Assembly: GCA_023212645.1 (NCBI GenBank)
Contig: JALBYC010000013.1
Coordinates: 337,617 to 401,616 of the forward strand
Length of the DNA stretch: 64,000 nt
Origin: Farysia itapuensis
Taxonomy: Eukaryota > Basidiomycota > Ustilaginomycetes > Ustilaginales > Ustilaginaceae
Reading direction: 5' to 3'
A program made the position numbers and the translations under genes. Each line of letters starts with the position of its first letter. Position 1 is the first letter of the stretch. Below the pieces are notes generated by a model that was given only the letters and a program-made list of their open reading frames with translations, was not told where the DNA came from and did not search any database. Of this stretch, positions 37,736 through 46,828 are shown in pieces.

Positions 37736-38698
37736 ATGTCGTTAAGCAGTGGCAATATGGCATCGTCAACACGGCTGCCAACGCCACCCAGCACCGATGC
37801 CTCGTCACCAGCACTCTCCCACTGCTCGTCAGTCAGCTCCACCGGCAGCTCGTCGACAGGCCCAGCTTCCTCGCCATCCGCGTCGTCCCAGAGCTTGGCG
37901 ACATTTCGCGATGCCATCCAAGACGAGGATGTGAGCTCGGACAGTTCGGCAGGGAGCAACTCTTGCTACACCACCCCTGCCGCTTTCTCGTCTTGGCAGC
38001 GTGCCGTCATTAACTGCAAGCGTGTCTCGCGGCCGTACCGTGCCTACCCAGGCCGCGTCAGTGCGCCCAAGAGAAGGTCGTCCGACTTCCAACTCGACGC
38101 CCTGCCCAAGCACCGCAGACTCAGCCTCGTCTCGAAAGCCGTTGTCGCAGGCAGCACGCCTGGATCCGGTGCATCACTAGACTGGCGACGTGAGAGAAAG
38201 CAACGCACTGCTGCTTTTGTCGGACAGCAACCAGCACTACAATTCGGCAGCTCGTCACCTTGCCCTTCGCTAAAGCCTGCGACATCGGCATGTGGACAGC
38301 AAGATGTCCTGCCCGAACTGCGACTCTTGTCGGCAACTCGCACAGCGCCCATCAGCTGGGCTCAACTCGCCCCTTCTCCACGTTGGTCTGGTCTCTTGGG
38401 CACGTTTGACGAGCGCAAAGACGCAGTCGCCACTGCACCTGAGTTGCAACGATACAGACCCATCCCAAGCCACCACCTCGAAACAATCCGTCTCAGCCCA
38501 ACGCTGGCTGAGAAAGCTACCGTCTATACCCCACCCATCCCTCTGTCGCCCAGATCGACCCTCGCGGCCGTCATCAGGCTCACCGCCGTCCAGACTACCA
38601 CGACCACCACACACCCCACCATTCTTCCTCCCCCTCCTCTCAGCACTGATTACTTTAGCAACTGGGAAACCCACCTCACCCCCCAAGCGTCTCTTTAG
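37736..38698 (+). CDS. Disordered Ser/Thr/Pro-rich protein of unknown function
   Basis: A single exon of 320 codons from the first ATG after a TATA-like box; an ATG at 37757 is an alternative. No domain was recognised. The first 80 residues are almost all Ser, Pro and Thr with acidic spots. A basic central part contains KRRSSDFQLDALPKHRRLSLV, with RRSS and RRLS sites suited to PKA-type kinases. The C-terminus is proline-rich. Smut genomes hold many such regulator-like proteins. Continuous coding over nearly 1 kb with its own TATA box favours a real gene, but without homology this is not certain. Confidence 0.6.
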   Translation: MSLSSGNMASSTRLPTPPSTDASSPALSHCSSVSSTGSSSTGPASSPSASSQSLATFRDAIQDEDVSSDSSAGSNSCYTTPAAFSSWQRAVINCKRVSRPYRAYPGRVSAPKRRSSDFQLDALPKHRRLSLVSKAVVAGSTPGSGASLDWRRERKQRTAAFVGQQPALQFGSSSPCPSLKPATSACGQQDVLPELRLLSATRTAPISWAQLAPSPRWSGLLGTFDERKDAVATAPELQRYRPIPSHHLETIRLSPTLAEKATVYTPPIPLSPRSTLAAVIRLTAVQTTTTTTHPTILPPPPLSTDYFSNWETHLTPQASL

Positions 38699-38927
38699 TG
38701 CCTCCCCCCCCCCTTTTTTTCTCCTCCGTCGTCACTTGATATCCCTCTCTACTAGCATCATTTCGCATCTTGCATCTTCGTCTTGATTGTAATTTCGTAC
38801 CCTCTTGATTCAATGCCAACTGGTTGATTCTCGCCGATTTCCGATTATTTGTTTTGCTCCAAAAGGGGTCCGACGGAGGTTTGTGCTGTTACCACCAATA
38901 CACGGGGGGTTTTTTTGGCGCCGAGGG

Positions 38928-40280
38928 ATGCGACCATCTTTGTTTGCAGATGGCGTGATTGCAGCGGTGCATGCCAAGGACGGGCATGTATTGGCACAGC
39001 TGTTTGCCATTGGAGGACCGTTTGCGACGGCCGTTATGATGGAGTTGGGCGATCCAAGACCCAACTCGATCCTCGTCGCTCTTCGTCGATGTTCTGGCTT
39101 TCTGTCTGCTCCGTGGGAGGAAATGTGTCAACAGCACCTGCTCGCAGTCTACTACTTCTCCCTGGCCAGTTCTCTGCAGGATTATCCGGGGGATGCAGTG
39201 GATGCAGAGGGCAAGACGAGAAACGAGAGGTTGGCACAGGCTTTTGACGCCTACAATGCCGCCGTTACCGCCTTCTTGCGCTTCTTTGCAACACTGGTGC
39301 CCGGGAGGTGGGCTGTCCCACTCTTACGCATTCTGTGTCTTAATTTACGCTGGTTGGCCGTACAGGCCGACCTAGCCGCTGCTGCAGCATCATCAGCAGC
39401 GGCAACAGCTGGACGGACGGACAGCGAGGCAGCTCGAACTTCGTCCCTGGCTAACAAACGGCTGGAGGAATGCGCTCGTCAGCTCAACAAGGCTTTCACC
39501 GCCTGCATCGCCGATCGGAATCCAGACTTGGCCGACTCACGCAAATGGGGCACCTACGAAGTGGTCGGCATGGTCTTCAAGACCTACTTTCGTCTGAAAA
39601 GCATTGCGCTCTGTCGCAACATATTGCGTGCCATCTCGGCAGCAGCGCTTCCGCCACTGGAAGAGTTCCCGAGGAGTCAACAGGTGACGGTCCGCTACTA
39701 CATTGGTCTGCTCGCCTTTCTCGGCGAAGAGTACGACAAAGCGGCCACCGAACTCGAGTTTGCGTTTACCCACTGTCATAGAGCGGCGGATCACAACCGG
39801 TCGATGATTCTTACGCATCTCGTCCCCGTCAAGTTGCTCAAAGGCGTCGTGCCGAGCGCGGAGCTTTTGCGTGCGTTTCCAAAGGTGCAGGCGCTCTATG
39901 CGCCCTTTTTGCGCGCCTTTTGTCGGGGAGATGTCGGCGCGTACGACCAGGCCCTCGCCCATCCTCAGTTGGAGAAATCCCTCGTTCGACGAGGCACTTT
40001 TATCGCCATGGAAAAGGCACGCGAGGCCTGCCTTCGCACCCTCTTCCGCCGCGTATGGCAGATTCAACACTCGCCAACACGTCTACCCATCCCAGCGCTC
40101 CAATCCGCCACAACCAGCCTCGGTCTGCACTACTCGGCAAACGAGGTCGAATGGTTCGTCGCCAATCTCATCTACAAGGGTTACATCAAGGGTTACATTG
40201 CCCATGAACGCAGCATCCTCGTCCTCAGTGCCAATACGCCCTTCCCCAAACTCGGCACTTTTGCACTACCCACAACCTAG
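38928..40280 (+). CDS. PCI-domain protein, PCID2/Thp1/Csn12 family
   Basis: A single exon of 450 codons from the ATG at 38928; the frame is open a further 41 codons upstream without another ATG, so a 5' exon is possible. Helical repeats lead to a C-terminal PCI/winged-helix domain with RRGTFIAMEKAREACLRTLFRRVW, then EVEWFVANLIYKGYIKGYIAHE and the closing VLSANTPFPKL, matching the PCID2 pattern ANLIYMGHVKGYISH...FP. Family members are Thp1 (TREX-2, mRNA export at the nuclear pore) and Csn12 (COP9-associated). Which of the two this is cannot be decided by eye; the C-terminus looks closest to PCID2/Thp1. Confidence 0.88.
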   Translation: MRPSLFADGVIAAVHAKDGHVLAQLFAIGGPFATAVMMELGDPRPNSILVALRRCSGFLSAPWEEMCQQHLLAVYYFSLASSLQDYPGDAVDAEGKTRNERLAQAFDAYNAAVTAFLRFFATLVPGRWAVPLLRILCLNLRWLAVQADLAAAAASSAAATAGRTDSEAARTSSLANKRLEECARQLNKAFTACIADRNPDLADSRKWGTYEVVGMVFKTYFRLKSIALCRNILRAISAAALPPLEEFPRSQQVTVRYYIGLLAFLGEEYDKAATELEFAFTHCHRAADHNRSMILTHLVPVKLLKGVVPSAELLRAFPKVQALYAPFLRAFCRGDVGAYDQALAHPQLEKSLVRRGTFIAMEKAREACLRTLFRRVWQIQHSPTRLPIPALQSATTSLGLHYSANEVEWFVANLIYKGYIKGYIAHERSILVLSANTPFPKLGTFALPTT

Positions 40281-40350
40281 AGAAGCACTACCCCATGGAC
40301 AATGTAACAATAGATTTGCGATGCGATCTGTCTTGACACACGGGAGCTGT

Positions 40351-41516
40351 CTAGAGACGGGCGCCGGCTTGACCTCCGGAGCCGACCAGGAGCTGGTTTC
40401 CGTTGCGCAGCACGGCGACGGCCTCATTGACCATTTCGTCGACAATCTCTTTGGCAGGCTTGATGTCTTCGATGACGGCTGCGCACTTTCCGAGGAGGAA
40501 GCGACGCGATGCGCCTGCCTCCTTTGTGCCCTCGTCGTCGTCGTTTTCGAGGTCGTGGTAGACGGGAATGATGCCCTTGTCCGTCAGTCGCTTGATCTCG
40601 TCCGGGCGTGACTCCCAGTCGGCCACGTAGGGGGTCTTGAACACTCGCAGCGGTCGGCCGGTGAAGATAATGGTGCGGATGTCGGTCTCGTGCGTCGACT
40701 TGAGCACGGCTTCCTTGTGAGCTTTCGGCGCACCGGATTCGGTCGAGGCGACAAAACGGGTGCCGACCCAGACACCGTCCGAGCCGTAGCACAGCGAAGC
40801 AGCCAGTCCGCGTCCGTTAAAGATACCACCGGCGGCAACAGTGATGATTGGCTTGCCTGTCAGAGGACTCTTTCGGCCACGGCAGATGTCGACCACGCGG
40901 GGAGCAATGATGGACAGAGGCACGTCACCCGTGTGACCACCACCCTCACCACCCTGGTAGATAATCATGTCGACACCCGCATCCAGCACCTTGGGCGCAT
41001 GCTTTGGGTGACCAATAATACCGGCCACCACAATCTTGGCTTTATGCAGCTTCTCCACCACCTCGACCGGTGGAACACCCACCGCCGAGACGAAAAGCTT
41101 GGCGCCAGACTCAATGATAATGTCAATCAACTCGGGAAGCTGTCCGTTGGTGTAGTCCGTGTTGGTCTTGCGTGCACTGCCGCCGACCTTGGGCAGAAGC
41201 AAGTCAACACCAAACGGCGCCTTCTTGTCCTTCAGGTGCGCCTTGAGCTCCTCAATCTGCTGGCGCAAAAACTTGGGAGTGTAGCCAACACCGCCAATCA
41301 CACCCATACCACCAGCGTTGGTCACAGCAGCGGCCAGTTCAGGACCAGCAGCCACGTTCCTACAATCCAAATCCCCAATGTCAGTCAAAACTCTGTGCCC
41401 GCATTCGATTTCCGGGGCTGACGCAACGCGCTAACTTACATGCCGGCGAGCATGATGGGGTGAGTAAGGCCAAACTGCTCGGTGAGCGGAGTCTTGATCT
41501 GTTGAGGCGAAGACAT
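40351..41516 (-). CDS. Nitronate monooxygenase (2-nitropropane dioxygenase type), 2 exons
   Basis: Exons on the minus strand are 41516-41440 and 41359-40351, with an 80-nt intron (donor GTAAGT, acceptor TTGTAG), giving 361 codons. Exon 1 encodes MSSPQQIKTPLTEQFGLTHP and the first strand LAGM. The FMN-binding TIM barrel has AAVTNAGGMGVIGG, the EGGGHTG motif with the likely catalytic His, and AAGGIFNGRGLAASLCYGSDGVWVGTRF near the phosphate site. Such enzymes oxidise alkyl nitronates, including toxic propionate-3-nitronate, to carbonyl compounds and nitrite. The spliced join restores the start of the barrel. The gene is divergent from NAA38. Confidence 0.93.
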
Positions 41517-41604
41517 CTTGTGATAAAGGCAAAAACAGGGAGGGTTTGGATGATGAGAAGGAGGATAGGAGGTTTTTCTTTTCTCTTTCCCCCCGCACTC
41601 TGTA

Positions 41605-41622
41605 TGTGTGTGTGTGTGTGTG
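41605..41622 (+). repeat. (TG)9 dinucleotide repeat
   Basis: Nine TG units lie in the 293-bp divergent promoter between the nitronate monooxygenase and NAA38 genes. Confidence 0.88.
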
Positions 41623-41809
41623 GCGCAAAAGGGTGACCGCCCCAGCCGGCATTTTGACAAGCCTGCTTAGCCGGATGTTGGTCTGCCGGTCTGACCGAGC
41701 CGCATAGGATTTTTCGCTATCGTACGACAACTTCTCGCACCCAAGCAACACGAGCTTTGATTTCAAAGAACGATTCACATTGTGCATGTGGAGTGATAGC
41801 ATTCATACC

Positions 41810-42118
41810 ATGTCGTCGGAAGCGGCCAAAGCGATTGCCGACGACTTCACAGGTCGGACGGTGATGGTGCGCATTCCAGACGGGCGCGCGTTTCGCGGGA
41901 CGTTTCTGTGCGTCGACTCTGACGTGAATGTCATTCTGGGCAATACAGACGAGGTCAGGTTGGCGCCGGATGGCTCGACTTCTTCCCGCAACGTAGGCAT
42001 GGTCATGGTGCCGGGCGAGTACATTGTCCAAGTCCAAGTCCAGCAGACCTCAGCGGCAGCTCCGGCTGCGCGCACTTTGGCGACAGGCTGGCCGGAAGAC
42101 GAGGCGCTGTATACCTAG
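41810..42118 (+). CDS. NAA38: LSM-domain NatC auxiliary subunit (NAA38/Mak31/LSMD1)
   Basis: A single exon of 102 codons. The Sm1 motif is GRTVMVRIPDGRAFRGTFLCVDSDVNVILG and the Sm2 half includes RNVGMVMVPGEYIVQVQV. The order and the VMVPGEYIV ending match LSMD1/NAA38, the small Sm-like subunit of the NatC N-terminal acetyltransferase, rather than a spliceosomal LSm. Its TAG (42116-42118) overlaps the stop codon of the convergent gene on the other strand. Confidence 0.9.
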   Translation: MSSEAAKAIADDFTGRTVMVRIPDGRAFRGTFLCVDSDVNVILGNTDEVRLAPDGSTSSRNVGMVMVPGEYIVQVQVQQTSAAAPAARTLATGWPEDEALYT

Positions 42119-43264
42119 GGGTGTGTGACTTTATCAGTGTCTGGCGGGACGTGTGCGCTGCGGAGAGCGAGACACTGCTCGTACATCCATGCAACGGTAT
42201 CGTCCATGTCGGCAATGACACTGTCGAAGGGCGGCAGCCCCACAATAATGCCAAGCATCTCGATCAAGCGACTTTCCAGCTCGCTCTCGCAGAAGTGCGC
42301 TGCTTGGGTGAGCTCCGCCTGAAAGACGAGCGCTAGTGCTTGGGCAAAGACTTGGCTCAATCCTGCCAAATCCAATTCGTCCGTAGCGGTACTCGACTGC
42401 TCCAGCTGCACAATCTCTGCGTGGAAAAAGTCGAGCAAGATCACGGTCAGCTTTTGACCAAGGAGCGGTACGATGGTCCCTCCTCGTTGAGCTAGCCGAT
42501 GCAAGAGACCGCACAGTAGAGCTGCACCCTGGGGCGCCCGGCCGACGAATGGCATCAGATGTGCAAGCACATGGCCCTCAAACGCTTCCATACACGCTTC
42601 GGTGACAGCAGGAAGATCAAGCTCGGCGCACGAATCAAGCACGATGGCCAAGATACCCAAGATCGACCCGCACGACGCGTCCACCGCGACGAGCAAGCAC
42701 GTGCCAAGACTGGCCAAGATCTCCTGAACTGTGGATTCGATATCGTCGTGGCGGTCTGTAGTGCCGCTGTGGTGCTCAACGAGCAGATCCAGCAGCGCCA
42801 GGGTTAGTCGACAAGGCCCACCACCCCAGTACCATCGCTCGAGCGTCAAGTCCTGGTCAAGATCGTTGATCGCCTCCGCCGGAACCCTGGTCAGCCATGC
42901 GCGCATTTCGTCGATAAACGCGCCTGGATCGCGATCTGTACAGCTGGCGTCAGTGGTGAGACAGCAGGAGGTCTCGAGCCCGTACTTACCTTGATGAATT
43001 TGATGCAAACATGCAAGGAAATCAGCGTAGACTGTGGGCGCAAATCCACCCTGCTGTGCTTGTGGCCATGTAGGCAGTGAGTGCAGAAAGCGCTTCACCA
43101 GCTGCACAAAGTCGTGTCGTTCCCGCTGACTCGATCTGCCGGGTCGAGCTGTCTGACTAACAGCCACCTGTATGTAGTTGTCGGTCTGATATGTAAAATG
43201 CTCCCAGATTTCGTGCCTTGGACTGACTTACGACGGCTGCCTTGACGAGATCGTGAGCTGACAT
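42115..43264 (-). CDS. Unrecognised helical protein, 3 exons
   Basis: Exons on the minus strand are 43264-43232, 43167-42990 and 42935-42115, with introns of 64 and 54 nt, both with GTAAGT donors; the joined frame has 343 codons. The product opens MSAHDLVKAAV and is largely alpha-helical and leucine-rich, with regularly spaced hydrophobic stretches (LLDLLVEHH, ILASLGTCLLVAVDASCGSILGILAIVL) that suggest an ARM/HEAT-like fold. No family was recognised. The 5' end lies 103-136 bp from the divergent nitrilase start, and the 3' end overlaps the NAA38 stop codon. Confidence 0.75.
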
Positions 43265-43303
43265 GCTTGAAGATGGTGAGAATGCGGTAGAGCAAGAAAA
43301 GCG

Positions 43304-43318
43304 GAGAGAGAGAGAGAG
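43304..43318 (+). repeat. (GA)7 dinucleotide repeat
   Basis: A GA tract in the short divergent promoter between the unknown gene (start 43264, minus) and the nitrilase (plus). Confidence 0.75.
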
Positions 43319-43400
43319 GAGCTGTGGCGCAGGCGTAGAAATCCAAATTTGCGGAGAAGCCGACAGGATGACAAGCCGTTCCCTCGTTGCCACCATCATC

Positions 43401-44470
43401 ATGGCTCAACACGACGATCTCATCCTCTGCTGTGTGCAGGATTCACCAGTGGCCTTTGACCTCGCAGCTTCGTTGGACAAATTCTCAAAGTTGGCCGACG
43501 AGGCGAGTGTCAAAGCACGAGATGGCGGTGTTTCGCCGTCTACGCCCGTGGTCGTCGTCTTTCCGGAAGCGTTTCTGTCGGCCTACCCTCGCGGAATGGA
43601 CTTTGGCGCAAAAGTGGGCGCTCGTACGCAAGAGGGCCGTGAGTGGTTTGCCAAGTACCATGCCTCGTCCATCCCTGTTTCAGACACAGAGGGTCCAGAG
43701 ATGCGTGTGATTCGCAATGCGGCCAAGCGCAATGCCGTCACCCTGGTCGTCGGCGTTATTGAACGTTGTGACGGTCCGATCACGGGTAAGAAGATGGGCG
43801 AGTACGGCAGCGAGATCAAGGGCGGTTCCGGTACACTGTACTGTACGGCGCTTACCATCTCGGAACAGGGTGAGGTGCTGGCGAGTCATCGGAAGCTCAT
43901 GCCTACCGGAACGGAAAGACTGGTATGGGGTCAGGGTGACGGTCAAGGGATCCGTGTCGTTCCGACATCTGCTGGCAACGTCGGTGCTGTCATCTGCTGG
44001 GAGGTGAGTTGAGCTTAGCCCCCCGCTTTCTCGTCGTCTGCTAACTGACTCATGGAGGATAGAACTACATGCCCTTGCTCAGGACAGCCATGTATGACCG
44101 GGGCGTCCAGATCTACTGCGCTCCAACAGCTGACTCACGTCCAACTTGGCTGCCTACGATGCAACACATTGCCATGGAAGGCAGAACGTTTGTCATCAGC
44201 TGCAACCAGTTCAACACACGCGCCGACTTCCCCGCTGACTACCCGGCGCTGCAAGACCAGCAGCCTAGTGACATTGTTACCACGGGTGGAAGTGTCATTG
44301 TTGGACCCTTGGGCGAACTTCTCGCGGGACCACTGCGCGACCAAGCGGGCATTCTGGTGGCCAAAGTCAACAGATCGCAACTCTTGCAGGCCAAGATGGA
44401 CTTTGATCCCGTCGGACACTACGCACGCAACGACGTCTTTCGTCTGCACGTCAACGACGCTCCTCACTAG
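43401..44470 (+). CDS. Nitrilase, 2 exons
   Basis: Exons 43401-44003 and 44063-44470 (59-nt intron, donor GTGAGT, acceptor ATAG) give 336 codons; an in-frame ATG at 43368 could add 11. The triad is Glu in VVFPEAFLSAYPRG, Lys in SHRKLMPTGTERLVWGQG and Cys in VICWENYMPLLRTAMY. The intron sits exactly between CWE and NYMPL, and splicing restores the nitrilase active-site signature. The FPEAFL.YPRG and KL.PT..ER..WG patterns mark true nitrilases (nitrile to acid plus ammonia) of the aliphatic/aryl-nitrilase and cyanide-hydratase branch rather than amidases. This is the second carbon-nitrogen hydrolase in the window; the two are clearly not recent duplicates. Confidence 0.93.
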
Positions 44471-44616
44471 CTTCCTTGCGGCGCCCGCATGTATCTGCAC
44501 TGGCCAACCATCTCTCACAGTTTCCGATTTCCGAGCTCGGTTTGAATTTTTTGATATTTTTTGTGTGGTCCAACACACGGTGAAACTAGCCATACCATAC
44601 GCTCTGCTCGCCCAAC

Positions 44617-45330
44617 ATGGTTCGAAGCTACCCGAATATCGTCATCACAGGCACACCAGGGACGGGGAAAAGCACCCATTCGAGTCTGCTCGCTTCCACC
44701 TACTCGCCCGCCTCGTCCTCCCACCACCCTTTGCGACAGGTTGATGTAGGTCAGCTGGTCAAGAAGGAGGGGTTTTACACCGACTATCTCGAAGAATGGC
44801 AGTCGTACGAGGTGAATGAAGATCAGCTGCTCGATCACTTGGAGCCATGGACAGGGACAAAAGCGCCAGAGCCGCTGGACTCGGAAGAGTACGATGCAGA
44901 AGAGACGCGCCTAGCCAAGGAGACTGACACGAGCGATGATGAAACCAGAGGCGGGCTGGTCCTGGACTGGCATACGTGCGATCTCTGGCCCGAACGCTGG
45001 GTAGACCTCGTCGTCGTCCTCCGCTGTGACCATACTGTTCTTTGGGATCGTCTAGAAAAGAGGTAAGTTTGTCGAGTCCCACTAACGTACGACTGCAAAA
45101 GACTAACGTCTGCGGCTGCTTTCATCGCAAACAGACAGTATGCATTGAAAAAGATTCAGGAGAACAACGAAGCCGAAATCATGGGCGTCGTTGCCGATGA
45201 CGCCCGTTCCAACTATCCACAGGAAGCCGTCGTCGAGCTGACAAGCCAAGAGTCGGGTGACGTCGAGGAAAACGTTGAGCGTATCATCAGCTGGATCAAC
45301 GCCTGGCGTCAAGCTCGCGGTCTCGAATAA
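44617..45330 (+). CDS. FAP7: FAP7/hCINAP (adenylate kinase 6), 2 exons
   Basis: Exons 44617-45062 and 45135-45330 (72-nt intron, donor GTAAGT) give 213 codons. The P-loop is ITGTPGTGKST (about 10-20), then LVKKEGFYTDYLEEWQSYEVNEDQL, the Walker-B-like LVLDWHTCDLWPERWVDLVVVLR and a LID region (RLEKRQYALKKIQENNEAEIM). The second exon ends with the typical helical tail. The protein is an atypical adenylate kinase/ATPase that works with uS11 (Rps14) in the final 20S pre-rRNA cleavage of the small ribosomal subunit. The intron falls in the arginine codon of EKRQY. Confidence 0.94.
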
Positions 45331-45337
45331 CAATCTA

Positions 45338-45379
<42 letters not shown>
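45338..45379 (+). repeat. CAA(CAG)13 triplet repeat in the FAP7 3' region
   Basis: Thirteen uninterrupted CAG units (45341-45379) after one CAA, 8-49 bp after the FAP7 stop codon. It is almost certainly transcribed in the FAP7 3' untranslated region, not translated. Confidence 0.92.
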
Positions 45380-45381
<2 letters not shown>

Positions 45382-45517
45382 CCACGTATCTGGGGACTAA
45401 TAGAGAGAAGACAATTGGATCACTTTACTTTTGGCAGAGCTATGGATGACAAGAAAAGGTTTGACTACACTCGGTGAAAGCCCCAACAACCCATCCCCAA
45501 TCTGGTATGAGGCAAGA

Positions 45518-46689
45518 CTATTCGTTGAGCGTCTGTGCTTGCAGTCGAGTCTCGAGGTTTCGCAGCGACTCTTCCTTGGCGAGCAGCTCCTGTCGCTTTT
45601 CCTGAATCTCTTTTTGAACGCGCAGCTCGATTTCTTTGAGCTTGTCCTCTTCGCGCTTGAGTTGTTCCTCTTTCAGACGTACCGACTGGTTGGCCAGATC
45701 GTCTCCGGTCACCGAGCTGTCGGCGTAGTCGGAATGCACCGTTCTCGACAGCTTCTCGGTTCGGTAGTTTTCGTACAAAAAGTCGTGGGTGATCTCTTTG
45801 AGATCGGTAAGGTGCGTGTTGAGCAGAGCGGAGCGCAAGCGGGAAAAGTCCGAGTGCTTGGGATTGTCAATCTCGACAATCCCCCAGGGATACCTTCTGG
45901 CACGAATCGGCTCGCCATTGACCACAATCTCTTCTTCCGAGCCAACAATGGCAAACGGCATGAGCGTTCGCAGCTCCGAGTTGTCGGCAATCGTCTCTTC
46001 GTCATCCTCTTCCACATCGTAGGGGAAGTTGTACACTGGAATGCCGTAGTGTTCAATGTCTTCCATGATACGCTTCTTGAACTCTCGCTTCTCGTTGATC
46101 GTCATGGAATCCGCCTTTCCAATCACGGGGATGACGTTCACGCGCGGTGAGAGGCGACGCATGAGCTCAATGTCCATCTCGCGCAACGAATGACCCGTAG
46201 GCGTGATAAAGTAGAGCAAGGCGTGCACACGGTTGTCCCTGAAGCGTGGGTTACGCTTGATACGTGACTCTTCCGCTAAGATATCATCGTACTGTCGCTC
46301 GAGAAAGCCGACAATCTCGGAGAATCTTTGGGGTACAAAAAGGGCTAGGGGGGTCAGAACTAGCAGTCAATCGCCAAGAGAGCCAAAACTTACGCATATT
46401 CGTTGTCGATATTTTCGCCAAAGCCAGGTGTGTCGACGATGGTGAGACCGATGCGCATGCCGTCCTCTTCAAGTTCGACATTGACTGGCTTGATGCGGAT
46501 GCCTTCCTCGACGTGAGCGGTATCATGGTTGTCGCTGACCTTGTGACTGATGACTTCACTGTCACAGAGTGTGTTGACAAACGTCGTCTTACCGGTGCCG
46601 GAAGCACCTACGACCATGAGGCAGAAGGAGACACCCTTCTTTGCAGCTCTTCGTCGACTTGCGACTTTGGGGTTGACAATAGTCGACAT
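45518..46689 (-). CDS. CDC11: Septin, Cdc11/AspA type, 2 exons
   Basis: Exons on the minus strand are 46689-46394 and 46325-45518, with a 68-nt intron (donor GTAAGT, acceptor AAAG), giving 367 codons. G1 is GASGTGKTT (28-36), G3 is DTPG (86-89) and G4 is GKAD (about 170). The septin-unique element and the ALLNTHLTDLKEITHDFLYENYRTEKLS stretch near residue 280 follow, then a C-terminal coiled coil (KEEQLKREEDKLKEIELRVQ). The body RIKRNPRFRDNRVHALLYFITP plus YGIPVYNFPYD matches the Cdc11/AspA group, the subunit at the ends or centre of septin rods at the bud neck or septum. The nearer TAG acceptor would shift the frame, so AAAG is used. Confidence 0.93.
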
Positions 46690-46760
46690 GGGTGCGTGTT
46701 GGTCAGTGGTGAGCAAGGAAGGAAAGCCCAACGACGCGCACAGCCAAAATTGTAATTGAA

Positions 46761-46774
46761 ACACACACACACAC
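46761..46774 (+). repeat. (AC)7 dinucleotide repeat
   Basis: Short AC tract upstream of the septin start, between the septin and tRNase Z-TPK genes. Confidence 0.75.
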
Positions 46775-46828
46775 GCACGTCCGCACGCACTCGCACGCTC
46801 AGCTCAAATTTTGAATTTGGATTCACAT

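Noticed and set aside
40690..41421. Plus-strand frame of 243 codons over the nitronate monooxygenase gene
   Set aside because: Antisense to clear barrel motifs; no homology.
45431..46150. Plus-strand 239-codon frame opposite the septin
   Set aside because: Antisense of the coiled-coil and GTPase coding sequence.
46326..46350. Nearer splice acceptor CCCTAG in the septin intron
   Set aside because: Using it shifts the frame and loses the conserved segment SEIVGFLERQYDDILAEE; the AAAG acceptor at 46326 restores it.
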